Origin: Atherix ibis
Lineage: Eukaryota > Arthropoda > Insecta > Diptera > Athericidae
Length of the DNA stretch: 64,000 nt
Assembly (NCBI GenBank): GCA_958298945.1
Contig: OY282608.1
Coordinates: 80,028,806 to 80,092,805, forward strand
Direction: 5' to 3'
A program made the position numbers and the translations under genes. The stretch's first letter is position 1; every line of letters begins with the position of its first letter. A model generated the notes under the pieces. It had not been told where the DNA came from. It searched no databases and worked only from the letters and a program-made list of their open reading frames with translations. Of the stretch, positions 14,231 through 28,253 are shown piece by piece.

Positions 14231-16739
14231 CAAATCAAAAAACGAACAAACGAACTAACGAACAAACCAACAAACCAAAAAACCAACAAACCAACAAACC
14301 AACAAACCAACAAACCAACAAACCAACAATCCAACAAACCAACAAACCAACCAACCAACAAGCCAACTAGCCAACAAACCGACAAGCCAACAAACGAACA
14401 AACGAACAAACCAATAAACCAACAAACCAACAAACGAACAAACCAACAAACCCACAAACCAACAAACCAATAAACCAACAAACAAACAAACCAACAAACC
14501 AACAAACCAACAAGCCAACAAGCCAACAAGCCAACAAGCTAACAAACCAACAAACCAACAAACCAACAAAGCAACAAACCAATACGCCAACAAACGAACA
14601 AACAAACAAACCAACAAACCAACAAAGCAACAAGCCAAAAAACCAACAAACCAACAAACCAACAAGCCAACAAGCCAACAAACCGACAAGCCAACAAACG
14701 AATAAACGAACAAACCAATAAACCAACAAACAAACAAACGAACAAACCAACAAACCAACAAACCAATAAGCCAACAAGCCTACAAGCCAACAAACCAACA
14801 AACCAACAAACCAACAAACCAACAAACCAACAAACCAACAAACCAACAAGCCAACAAACCAACAAACCAACAAGCCATCAAACCAAAAAACCACAAACCA
14901 ACAAACCAACAAACCCACAAACCAATAAACTTACAAACCAACAAACCAACATACCAACAAACCAACAAACCAATAAGCCAACAAGCCAATAAGCCAACAA
15001 ACCAACAAACCAACAAACCAACAAACCAACAAACCAACAAACCAACAAACCAACAAACCAACAAACCAACAAACCAACAAACCAACAAACCAATAAACCA
15101 ACAAACCAACAAACCAACAAACCAACAAACCAACAAACCAACAAGCCAACAAACCAACAAACCAACAAGCCAACAAACCAACAAACCAACAAACCCACAA
15201 ACCAATAAACTTACAAACCAACAAGCCAACATACCAACAAACCAACAAACCAACAAGCCAACAAGCCAACAAGCCAACAAACCTACAAACAAACAAACCA
15301 CCAAACCAACAAACCAACAAACCAACAAACCAACAAACCAATAAACCAACAAGATAACAAGCCAACAAACCAACAAACGAACAAGCCAACAAACCAACAA
15401 ACCAACAAGCCAACAAACCAACAAACCAACAAACCAACAAACCAACAAGCCAACAAACCAACAAGCCAACAAGCCAACAAGCCAACAAGCCAACAAACCA
15501 ACAAACCAACAAACCAACAAACCAACAAACCAACTAACCAACCAACCAACAAGCCAACAAGCCAACAAACCGACAAGCCAACAAACGAACAAACGAACAA
15601 ACCAATAAACCAACAAACCAACAAACCAACAAACCAACAAGCCAACAAGCCAACAAGCCAACAAGCCAACAAGCCAACAAACCAACAAACCAACAAACCA
15701 ACAAGCCAACAAACCAACAAACCAACAAACCCACAAACCAACAAACTTACAAACCAACAAACCAACATACCAAAAAACCAACAAACGAACAAGCCAAAAA
15801 GCCAACAAGCCAACAACCCAACAAACGAACAAACCAACAAACCAACAAACAAACAAACCAACAAGCCAACAAACCAACAAACCAACAAGCCAACAAACCA
15901 ACAAACCAACAAGCCAACAAACCAACAAACCAACAAACCAACAAACCAACAAGCCAACAAACCAACAAGCCAACAAGCCAACCAGCCAACAAACCAATAA
16001 ACTTACAAACCAACAAACCAACATACCAACAAACCAACAAACCAACAAGCCAACAAGCCAACAAGCCAACAAACCTACAAACGAACAAACCAACAAACCA
16101 ACAAACCAACAAACCAACAAACCAACAAACCAATAAACCAACAAGATAACAAGCCAACAAACCAACAAGCCAACCAGCCAACAAGCCAACAAACCAACAA
16201 ACCAACAAGCCAACAAACCAACAAACCAACAAGCCAACAAACCAACAAACCAACAAACCAACAAACCAACAAGCCAACAAACCAACAAGCCAACAAGCCA
16301 ACCAGCCAACAAACCAATAAACTTACAAACCAACAAACCAACATACCAACAAACCAACAAACCAACAAGCCAACAAGCCAACAAGCCAACAAACCTACAA
16401 ACGAACAAACCAACAAACCAACAAACCAACAAACCAACAAACCAACAAACCAATAAACCAACAAGATAACAAGCCAACAAACCAACAAACCAACAAGCCA
16501 ACAAACCAACAAACCAACAAGCCAACAAACCAACAAACCAACAAACCAACAAACCAACCAACCAACAAGCCAACAAGCCAACAAACCGACAAGCCAACAA
16601 ACGAACAAACAAACAAACCAACAAACCAACAAACCAACAAACCAACAAACCAACAAACCAACAAACCAACAAGCCAACAAGCCAACAAGCCAACAAGCCA
16701 ACAAGCCAACAAACCAACAAACCAACAAACCAACAAACG

Positions 16740-18010
16740 AACAAACCAATAAACCAACGAACCAACAAACGAACAAACCAACAAACCAACAAACCAACAA
16801 ACCAACAAACGAACAAACCATCTAACCAACAAACCAACAAACAAATAAACCGGCAAACGAACAAACCAACAAACCAACAAGCGAACAAGCCAACAAACCA
16901 ACAAACCAACAAACAAACAAACCAACAAGCCAACAAGCCAACAAACCGACAAGCCAACAAACGAACAAACGAACAAACCAATAAACCAACAAACCAACAA
17001 ACCAACAAACCAACAAACCAACAAACCAACAAGCCAACAAGCCAACAAGCCAACAAACCAATAAACCAACAAATGAACAAACCAACAAACCAACAAACCA
17101 ACAAACCCACAAACCAACAAACCAATAAACCAACAAACCAACAAACCAACAAACCAACAAACTAACAAACCAACAAACCAACAAACCAAGAAACCAACAA
17201 AACAACAAACCAACAAACCAACAAATCAAAAAACGAACAAACGAACTAACGAACAAACCAACAAACCAACAAACCAACAAACCAACAAACCAAAAAACCA
17301 ACAAACCAACAAACCAACAAACCAACAAACCAACAAACCAACAAACCAACAAACCAACAAACCAACAAGCCAACAAGCCAACAAACCGACAAGCCAACAA
17401 ACGAACAAACGAACAAACCAATAAACCAAGAAACCAACAAACGAACAAACCAACAAACCAACAAACCAACAAACCAACAAACCAACAAACCAACAAACCA
17501 ATAAACCAACAAACCAACAAACCAACAAACCAACAAACCAACAAGCCAACAAGCCAACAAGCCAACAAGCTAACAAACCAACAAACCAACAAATTAACAA
17601 GCCAACAAACCAATACGCCAACAAACAAACAAACGAACAAACCAACAAACCAACAAACCAACAAGCCAACAAACCAACAAACCAACAAACCAACAAGCCA
17701 ACAAGCCAACAAACCAATACGCCAACAAACCAACAAGCCAATAAGCAAACAAATAGACAAGCCAACAAACGAACAAACGAACACCAATAAACCAACAAAC
17801 CAACAAACGAACAAACCAACAAACCAACAAACCAACAAGCCAACAAGCCTACAAGCCAACAAACCAACAAACCAACAAACCAATAAACCAACAAACCACC
17901 AAACCAACAAACCAACAAACCACCAAGCCAACAAACCAACAAACCAACAGGCCAACAAACCAAAAAACCACAAACCAACAAACCAACAAACCCACAAACC
18001 AATAAACTTA
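16740..18010 (+). repeat. 1.63-kb HOR, copy 1 (shared part about 1.27 kb)
   Basis: Rare markers pair with the next copy at a fixed offset: cggc at 16851 with 18487 (1,636), gaactaacg at 17243 with 18879 (1,636), and ccaacaggcc near 17945 with 19573 (1,628). The 8-bp drop in offset means one octamer was lost or gained between 17.25 and 17.6 kb. The cggc marker appears only in these two copies. Confidence 0.82.
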
Positions 18011-18389
18011 CAAGCCAACAAACCAACAAACCAACAGGCCAACAAACCAAAAAACCACAAACCAACAAGCCAACAAACCAAAAAACCAACAAGCCAACAA
18101 ACCAACAAACCAACAAACCAATAAACCAACAAGATAACAAGCCAACAAACCAACAAACCAACAAGCCAACAAACCAACAAACCAACAAGCCAACAAACCA
18201 ACAAACCAACAAACCAACAAACCAACCAACCAACAAGCCAACAAGCCAACAAACCGACAAGCCAACAAACGAACAAACAAACAAACCAACAAACCAACAA
18301 ACCAACAAACCAACAAACCAACAAACCAACAAACCAACAAGCCAACAAGCCAACAAGCCAACAAACCAACAAACCAACAAACCAACAAC

Positions 18390-19640
18390 CGAACAAACCA
18401 ATAAACCAACGAACCAACAAACCAACAAACCAACAAACCAACAAACGAACAAACCATCTAACCAACAAACCAACAAACAAATAAACCGGCAAACGAACAA
18501 ACCAACAAACCAACAAGCGAACAAGCCAACAAACCAACAAACCAACAAACAAACAAACCAACAAGCCAACAAGCCAACAAACCGACAAGCCAACAAACGA
18601 ACAAACGAACAAACCAATAAACCAACAAACCAACAAACCAACAAACCAACAAACCAACAAACCAACAAGCCAACAAGCCAACAAGCCAACAAACCAATAA
18701 ACCAACAAATGAACAAACCAACAAACCAACAAACCAACAAACCCACAAACCAACAAACCAATAAACCAACAAACCAACAAACCAACAAACCAACAAACTA
18801 ACAAACCAATAAACCAACAAACCAACAAACCAACAAACCAACAAACCAACAAACCAACAAATCAAAAAACGAACAAACGAACTAACGAACAAACCAACAA
18901 ACCAACAAACCAACAAACCAAAAAACCAACAAACCAACAAACCAACAAACCAACAAACCAACAAACCAACAAACCAACAAACCAACAAACCAACAAGCCA
19001 ACAAGCCAACAAACCGACAAGCCAACAAACGAACAAACGAACAAACCAATAAACCAACAAACCAACAAACGAACAAACCAACAAACCAACAAACCAACAA
19101 ACCAACAAACCAACAAACCAATAAACCAACAAACCAACAAACCAACAAACCAACAAACCAACAAGCCAACAAGCCAACAAGCCAACAAGCCAACAAGCTA
19201 ACAAACCAACAAACCAACAAATTAACAAGCCAACAAACCAATACGCCAACAAACAAACAAACGAACAAACCAACAAACCAACAAACCAACAAGCCAACAA
19301 ACCAACAAACCAACAAACCAACAAGCCAACAAGCCAACAAACCAATACGCCAACAAACCAACAAGCCAATAAGCAAACAAATGGACAAGCCAACAAACGA
19401 ACAAACGAACACCAATAAACCAACAAACCAACAAACGAACAAACCAACAAACCAACAAACCAACAAGCCAACAAGCCTACAAGCCAACAAACCAACAAAC
19501 CAACAAACCAATAAACCAACAAACCAACAAACCAACAAACCAACAAACCAACAAGCCAACAAACCAACAAACCAACAGGCCAACAAACCAAAAAACCACA
19601 AACCAACAAACCAACAAACCCACAAACCAATAAACTTACA
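18390..19640 (+). repeat. 1.63-kb HOR, copy 2
   Basis: This is the partner of the 16.74-18.01 kb segment. The copies share the cggc marker (18487), gaactaacg (18879), two aatacgcc sites (near 19240 and 19345) and caggcc (19576). They diverge after the aaacttac tract near 19,640. Copy 2 has ggac at 19383 where copy 1 has agac, a single-base difference. Confidence 0.8.
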
Positions 19641-21089
19641 AACCAACAAACCAACATACCAACAAACCAACAAACCAACAAGCCAACAGCCAACAAGCCA
19701 ACAAACCAACAAACCAACAAACCAACAAACCAACAAACCAACAAACCAACAAACCAAAAAACCAACAAACCAATAAACCAACAAACCAACAAACCAACAA
19801 ACCAACAAACCAACAAGCCAACAAACCAACAAACCAACAAGCCAACAAACCAACAAACCAACAACCCCACAAACCAATAAACTTACAAACCAACAAACCA
19901 ACATACCAAAAAACCAACAAACGAACAAGCCAACAAGCCAACAAGCCAACAAACCAACAAACGAACAAACCAACAAACCAACAAACCAACAAACCAACAA
20001 GCCAACAAACCAACAAACCAACAAACCAACAAACCAACAAGCCAACAAACCAACAAGCCAACAAGCCAACCAGCCAACAAGCCAACAAACCAACAAACCA
20101 ACAAGCCAACAAACCAACAAACCAACAAGCCAACCAGCCAACAAGCCAACAAACCAACAAACCAACAAGCCAACAAACCAACAAACCAACAAGCCAACAA
20201 ACCAACAAACCAACAAACCAACAAACCAACAAGCCAACAAACCAACAAACCAACAAGCCAACAAGCCAACCAGCCAACAAGCCAACAAACCAACAAACCA
20301 ACAAACCAACAAACCAACAAACCAACAAACCAACAAACCAACAAACCAACAAACCAACCAACCAACAAGCCAACAAGCCAACAAACCGACAAGCCAATAA
20401 ACGAACAAACGAACAAACCAATAAACCAACAAACCAACAAACCAACAAACCAACAAGCCAACAAGCCAACAAGCCAACAAGCCAACAAGCCAACAAGCCA
20501 ACAAACCACAAACCAACAAACCAACAAACCAACAAATGAACAAACCAATAAACCAACGAACCAACAAACGAACAAACCAACAAACCAACAAACCAACAAA
20601 CCAACAAACGAACAAACCATCAAACCAACAAACCAACAAACAAATAAACCGACAAACGAACAAACCAACAAACCAACAAACCAATACACCAACAAGCCAA
20701 CAAACCAGCAAACCAACAAACCAACAAACCAACAAGCCAACAAACCAACAAAGCAACAAGCCAACAAACCAAAAAACCACAAATCAACAAACCAAAAAAC
20801 AAACAAATGAACTAACGAACAAACCAACAAACCAACAAACCAACAAACCAAAAAACCAACAAACGAACAAACCAACAAACCAACAAACTAACACACCAAC
20901 AAACCAACAAACCAACAAACCAACAAAACAACAAACCAACAAACCAACAAACCAACAAACCAAAAAACAAACAAACGAACTAAGGAACAAACCAACAAAC
21001 CAACAAACCAACAAACCAACAAACTAACAAACCAACAAACTAACAAACCAACAAACCAACAAACCAACAAACCAACACACCAACAAACC

Positions 21090-21480
21090 AACAAACCAAC
21101 CAACCAACAAGCCAACAAGCCAACAAACCGACAAGCCAACAAACGAACAAACCAATAAACCAACAAACCAACAAACCAACAAACCAACAAAGCAACAAAC
21201 CAACAAACCAACAAGCCAACAAACCAACAAACCAACAAACCAACAAGCCAACAAGCCAACAAACCAATACGCCAACAAGCCAACAAACCAACACACCAAC
21301 AAACCAGCAAACCAACAAGCCAACAAACCATCAAACCAACAAGCCAACAAACCAAAAAACAAACAAACGAACTAACAAACAAACCAACAAACCAACAAAC
21401 CAACAAACCAAAAGACCAACAAACGAACAAACTAACAAACCAACAAACCAACAAACCAACAAACCAACAAACCAACAAGC
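21090..21480 (+). repeat. Repeat segment with a copy 1,804 bp downstream (copy 1)
   Basis: The order caaccaac, aaaccgac, aaagcaac, aatacgcc, aacacacc, aaaccagc, aaaccatc recurs at 22,895-23,285. The aaaccatc marker base at 21331 pairs with 23135, giving an offset of 1,804. Confidence 0.72.
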
Positions 21481-22894
21481 CAACAAACCAATACACCAAC
21501 AAACGAACAAACGAACAAACCAACAAACCAACAAACCAACAAGCCAACAAGCCAACAAACCAATACGCCAACAAGCCAACAAACCAACAAACCAACAAGC
21601 CAACAAACCAACAAACCAACAAGCCAACAAACCAAAAAACCAACAAACGAACAAACCAACAAACCAACAAACTAACAAACCAACAAACGAACAAACCAAC
21701 AAACCAACAAACCAACAAACCAACAAACCAACAAACCAAAAAACAAACAAACGAACTAACGAACAAACCAACAAACCAACAAACCAACAAACCAACAAAC
21801 CTAAAAACCAACAAACGAACAAACCAACAAACCAACAAACTAACAAACCAACAAACCAACAAACCAACAAACCAACAAACCAACAAACCAACAAACCAAC
21901 AAACCAACAAACCAACAAACAAACCTACCAACAAGCCAACAAGCCAACAAACCGACAAGCCAACAAACGAACAAACGAACAAACCAATAAACCAACAAGC
22001 CAACAAACCAACAAACCAACAAACGAACAAACCAACAAGCCAACAAGCCAACAGACCGACAAGCCAACAAACGAACAAACCAATAAACCACAAACCAACA
22101 AACCAAAAAACAAACAAACGAACTAACGAACAAACTAAAAACCAACAAACCAACAAACCAAAAAACCAACAAACGAACTAACGAACAAAGCAACAAACCA
22201 ACAAACCAAAAAACCAACAAACGAACAAACCAACAAACCAAAAAACAAACAAACGAACTAACGAACACACCAACAAACCAACAAACCAACAAACCAACAA
22301 ACCAACAAACCAACAAACCAAAAAACAAACAAACGAACTAACAAACAAACCAACAAACCAACAAACCAACAAACCAAAAAACCAACAAACGAACAAACCA
22401 ACAAACCAACAAACTAACAAACCAACAAACCAACAAGCCAGCAAGCCAACAAACCAATACGCCAACAAGCCTACAAACCAACAAACTAACAAGCCAACAA
22501 ACCAAAAAACCACAAACCAACAAACCAAAAAACAAACAAATGAACTAACGAACAAACCAACAAACCAACAAACCAACAAACCAACAAACCAAAAAACCAA
22601 CAAACGAACAAACCAACAAACCAACAAACTAACAAACCAACAAACCAACAAACCATCAAACCAACAAACCAACAAACCAACAAACCAACAAACCAACAAA
22701 CCAAAAAACAAACAAACGAACTAAGGAACAAACCAACAAACCAACAAACCAACAAACCAAAAACCAACAAACGAACAAACCAACAAACCAACAAACTAAC
22801 AAACCAACAAACTAACAAACCAACAAACCAACCAACCAACAAACCAACAAACCAACAAACCAACAAACCAACAAACCAACAAACCAACAAACCA

Positions 22895-23285
22895 ACAAAC
22901 CAACCAACCAACAAGCCAACAAGCCAACAAACCGACAAGCCAACAAACGAACAAACCAATAAACCAACAAACCAATAAACCAACAAACCAACAAAGCAAC
23001 AAACCAACAAACCAACAAGCCAACAAACCAACAAACCAACAAACCAACAAGCCAACAAGCCAACAAACCAATACGCCAACAAGCCAACAAACCAACACAC
23101 CAACAAACCAGCAAACCAACAAGCCAACAAACCATCAAACCAACAAGCCAACAAACCAAAAAACAAACAAACGAACTAACAAACAAACCAACAAACCAAC
23201 AAACCAACAAACCAAAAGACCAACAAACGAACAAACTAACAAACCAACAAACCAACAAACCAACAAACCAACAAACCAACAAGCC
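22895..23285 (+). repeat. Repeat segment with a copy 1,804 bp upstream (copy 2)
   Basis: This copy has the same marker order as 21,090-21,480. One visible difference is aaaccaat near 22,976 where copy 1 has aaaccaac. The two copies part company near 21,480 and 23,285, after the next aatac site. Confidence 0.72.
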
Positions 23286-23375
23286 AACAAGCCAACAAAC
23301 CAATACGCCAATAAACGAACAAACGAACAAACCAACAAACCAACAAACCAACAAGCCAACAAGCCAACAAACCAA

Positions 23376-25814
23376 TACGCCAACAAGCCAACAAACCAAC
23401 AAACCAACAAGCCAACAAACCAAAAAACCACAAACCAACAAACCAAAAAACAAACAAACGAACTAACGAACTTACCAACAAACCAACAAACCAACAAACC
23501 AAAAAACCAACAAACGAACAAACCAACAAACCAACAAACTAACAAACCAACAAACCAACAAACCAACAAACCAACAAACCAACAAACCAACAAACCAACA
23601 AACCAAAAAACAAACAAACGAACTAACGAACAAACCAACAAACCAACAAACCAACAAACCAAAAAACCAACAAACGAACAAACCAACAAACCAACAAACT
23701 AACAAACCAACAAACCAACAAACCAACAAACCAACAAACCAACAAACCAACAAACCAACAAACCAACAAACAAACCTACCAACAAGCCAACAAGCCAACA
23801 AACCGACAAGCCAACAAACGAACAAACGAACAAACCAATAAACCAACAAACCAACGAACCAACAAACGAACAAACCAACAAGCCAACTAGCCAACAAACC
23901 GACAAGCCAACAAACGAACAAACGAACAAACCAAAAAACCACAAACCAACAAACCAAAAAACAAACAAACGAATAAACCAACAAACCAACAAACTAACAA
24001 ACCAACAAACCAACAAACCAACAAACCAACAAAACAACAAACCAACAAACCAACAAACCAACAAACCAAAAAACAAACAAACGAACTAACGAACAAACCA
24101 ACAAACCAACAAACCAACAAACCAAAAAACGAACAAACGAACAAACCAACAAACCAACAAACTAACAAACCAACAAACCAGCAACACAACAAACCAACAA
24201 ACCAACAAACCAAAAAACAAACAAACGAACTAACGAACAAACCAACAAACCAACAAACCAAAAAAACAACAAACGAACAAACCAACAAACCAACAAACTA
24301 ACAAACCAACAAACAAACAAACCAACAAACCAACAAAACAACAAACCAACAAACCAACAAACCAACAAACCAAAAAACAAACAAACGAACTAACGAACAA
24401 ACCAACAAACCAATAAACCAACAAACCAAAAAAGCAACAAACGAACAAACCAACAAACCAACAAACTAACAAACTAACAAACCAACAAACCAGCAACACA
24501 ACAAACCAACAAACCAACAAACCAAAAAACAAACAAACGAACTAACGAACAAACTAACAAACCAACAAACCAACAAACCAAAAAACCAACAAACGAACAA
24601 ACCAACAAACCAACAAACTAACAAACCAACAAACCAACAAACCAAAAAAACAACAAACCAACAAGCCAACAAACCGACAAGCCAACAAACGAACAAACCA
24701 ACAAACAAACAAACCAACAAACCAACAAAACAACAAACCAACAAACCAACAAACCAACAAACCAACAAACCAAAAAACAAACAAACGAACTAACGAACAA
24801 ACCAACAAACCAATAAACCAACAAACCAAAAAACCAACAAACGAACAAACCAACAAACCAACAAACTAACAAACTAACAAACCAACAAACCAGCAACACA
24901 ACAAACCAACAAACCAACAAACCAAAAAACAAACAAACGAACTAACGAACAAACTAACAAACCAACAAACCAACAAACCAAAAAACCAACAAACGAACAA
25001 ACCAACAAACCAACAAACTAACAAACCAACAAACCAAAAAAAACAACAAACCAACAAGCCAACAAACCGACAAGCCAACAAACGAACAAACGAACAAACC
25101 AATAAACCAACAAACCAACAAACAAACAAACCAACAAACCAACAAAACAACAAACCAACAAACCAACAAACCAACAAACCAAAAAACAAACAAACGAACT
25201 AACGAACAAACCAACAAACCAATAAACCAACAAACCAAAAAACCAACAAACGAACAAACCAACAAACCAACAAACTAACAAACTAACAAACCAACAAATC
25301 AGCAACACAACAAACCAACAAACCAACAAACCAAAAAACAAACAAACGAACTAACGAACAAACTAACAAACCAACAAACCAACAAACCAAAAAACCAACA
25401 AATTTACAAACCAACAAACCAACAAACTAACAAACCAACAAACCAACAAACCAAAAAAACAACAAACCAACAAGCCAACAAACCGACAAGCCAACAAACG
25501 AACAAACGAACAAACCAATAAACCAACAAACCAACAAACGGACAAACCAACAAACCAACAAACCAACAAACCAACAAACCAATAAACCAACAAACCAACA
25601 AACCAACCAACAAACAAACCAACAAGCCAACGAGCCAACAAGCCAACAAGCCAACAAACAAACAAACCAACAAACCAACAAGCCAACAAGCCAACAAACC
25701 AATACGCCAACAAACGAATAAACGAACAAACCAACAAACCAACAAACCAACAAGCCAACAAACCAACAAACCAACAAACCAACAAACCAACAAGCCAACA
25801 AGCCAATAAACCAA
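23376..25814 (+). repeat. 2,439-bp HOR, copy A
   Basis: Markers inside this segment recur exactly 2,439 bp later: aatacgcc (23376 and 25815), gaacttacc near 23470, the run of eight A near 25036, gagcc (25632 and 28071) and the second aatacgcc (25815 and 28254). The offset is constant at both ends, so the two copies abut. The offset is one less than a multiple of 8, so each copy carries a net slip of one base. A private change in copy A is aaatttac at 25401, where copy B has aaacgaac. Confidence 0.88.
24540..25345 (+). repeat. 0.4-kb subrepeat, two tandem copies inside HOR copy A
   Basis: The order gaactaacg, aaactaac, aaaccaaa, a run of seven or eight A before caac, aaaccgac, aaacaaac, aaaacaac, aaaccaat, agcaacac occurs twice, about 400-409 bp apart. 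The second copy has eight A where the first has seven (near 25036 and 24645). It also has an additional aaacgaac plus aaaccaat pair. The same pair of subrepeats is present in HOR copy B near 27.0-27.8 kb. Confidence 0.78.
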
Positions 25815-28253
25815 TACGCCAACAAGCCAACAAACCAACAAACCAACAAGCCAACAAACCAAAAAACCACAAACCAACAAACCAAAAAACAAACAAACGA
25901 ACTAACGAACTTACCAACAAACCAACAAACCAACAAACCAAAAAACCAACAAACGAACAAACCAACAAACCAACAAACTAACAAACCAACAAACCAACAA
26001 ACCAACAAACCAACAAACCAACAAACCAACAAACCAACAAACCAAAAAACAAACAAACGAACTAACGAACAAACCAACAAACCAACAAACCAACAAACCA
26101 AAAAACCAACAAACGAACAAACCAACAAACCAACAAACTAACAAACCAACAAACCAACAAACCAACAAACCAACAAAACAACAAACCAACAAACCAACAA
26201 ACCAACAAACAAACCTACCAACAAGCCAACAAGCCAACAAACCGACAAGCCAACAAACGAACAAACGAACAAACCAATAAACCAACAAACCAACGAACCA
26301 ACAAACGAACAAACCAACAAGCCAACTAGCCAACAAACCGACAAGCCAACAAACGAACAAACGAACAAACCAAAAAACCACAAACCAACAAACCAAAAAA
26401 CAAACAAACGAATAAAACAACAAACCAACAAACTAACAAACCAACAAACCAACAAACCAACAAACCAACAAAACAACAAACCAACAAACCAACAAACCAA
26501 CAAACCAAAAAACAAACAAACGAACTAACGAACAAACCAACAAACCAACAAACCAACAAACCAAAAAACGAACAAACGAACAAACCAACAAACCAACAAA
26601 CTAACAAACCAACAAACCAACAAACCAGCAACACAACAAACCAACAAACCAACAAACCAAAAAACAAACAAACGAACTAACGAACAAACCAACAAACCAA
26701 AAAAACAACAAACGAACAAACCAACAAACCAACAAACTAACAAACCAACAAACAAACAAACCAACAAACCAACAAAACAACAAACCAACAAACCAACAAA
26801 CCAACAAACCAAAAAACAAACAAACGAACTAACGAACAAACCAACAAACCAATAAACCAACAAACCAAAAAACCAACAAACGAACAAACCAACAAACCAA
26901 CAAACCAACAAACTAACAAACCAACAAACCAGCAACACAACAAACCAACAAACCAACAAACCAAAAAACAAACAAACGAACTAACGAACAAACTAACAAA
27001 CCAACAAACCAACAAACCAAAAAACCAACAAACGAACAAACCAACAAACCAACAAACTAACAAACCAACAAACCAACAAACCAAAAAAACAACAAACCAA
27101 CAAGCCAACAAACCGACAAGCCAACAAACGAACAAACCAACAAACAAACAAACCAACAAACCAACAAAACAACAAACCAACAAACCAACAAACCAACAAA
27201 CCAAAAAACAAACAAACGAACTAACGAACAAACCAACAAACCAATAAACCAACAAACCAAAAAACCAACAAACGAACAAACCAACAAACCAACAAACTAA
27301 CAAACTAACAAACCAACAAACCAGCAACACAACAAACCAACAAACCAACAAACCAAAAAACAAACAAACGAACTAACGAACAAACTAACAAACCAACAAA
27401 CCAACAAACCAAAAAACCAACAAACGAACAAACCAACAAACCAACAAACTAACAAACCAACAAACCAACAAACCAAAAAAAACAACAAACCAACAAGCCA
27501 ACAAACCGACAAGCCAACAAACGAACAAACGAACAAACCAATAAACCAACAAACCAACAAACAAACAAACCAACAAACCAACAAAACAACAAACCAACAA
27601 ACCAACAAACCAACAAACCAAAAAACAAACAAACGAACTAACGAACAAACCAACAAACCAATAAACCAACAAACCAAAAAACCAACAAACGAACAAACCA
27701 ACAAACCAACAAACTAACAAACTAACAAACCAACAAACCAGCAACACAACAAACCAACAAACCAACAAACCAAAAAACAAACAAACGAACTAACGAACAA
27801 ACTAACAAACCAACAAACCAACAAACCAAAAAACCAACAAACGAACAAACCAACAAACCAACAAACTAACAAACCAACAAACCAACAAACCAAAAAAACA
27901 ACAAACCAACAAGCCAACAAACCGACAAGCCAACAAACGAACAAACGAACAAACCAATAAACCAACAAACCAACAAACGGACAAACCAACAAACCAACAA
28001 ACCAACAAACCAACAAACCAATAAACCAACAAACCAACAAACCAACAAACAAACAAACCAACAAGCCAACGAGCCAACAAGCCAACAAGCCAACAAACAA
28101 ACAAACCAACAAACCAACAAGCCAACAAGCCAACAAACCAATACGCCAACAAACGAATAAACGAACAAACCAACAAACCAACAAACCAACAAGCCAACAA
28201 ACCAACAAACCAACAAACCAACAAACCAACAAGCCAACAAGCCAATAAACCAA
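25815..28253 (+). repeat. 2,439-bp HOR, copy B
   Basis: This is the second copy, directly following copy A. Between about 26.7 and 27.4 kb the spacing drifts by 8 to a few tens of bases relative to copy A, so octamers were gained or lost there. It returns to 2,439 by 27,700. Copy B ends near 28,254, where the sequence after aatacgcc differs from that after 25,815. Confidence 0.86.

Larger units (their letters stand above)
14231..20520 (+). repeat. Domain 2: AAGCCAAC-rich array with the acgccaac / aaacttac repertoire
   Basis: New variants enter here: gaactaacg (first at 14252), acgccaac after aaaccaat (first near 14584), aaacttac (first near 14928) and caaccaac units. Runs of two to six consecutive AAGCCAAC are frequent, with long canonical stretches, for example about 15,000-15,088. 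A 1.63-kb higher-order repeat is visible between about 16.7 and 19.6 kb. There is no gene. Confidence 0.82.
20521..28253 (+). repeat. Domain 3: array dominated by a 4-unit composite ending gaactaacgaac
   Basis: A composite of four variant units, AAACCAAA, AAACAAAC, AAACGAAC and TAACGAAC in that order, recurs roughly every 100-200 bp. The spacers between copies are canonical units plus aaactaac and aaaccaaa. Some copies read gaactaagg instead (near 20,990 and 22,730). Larger repeats of about 0.4, 1.8 and 2.44 kb overlie this. Agcaacac, a rare variant, occurs only in the 24.1-27.8-kb part. No gene is present. Confidence 0.82.
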
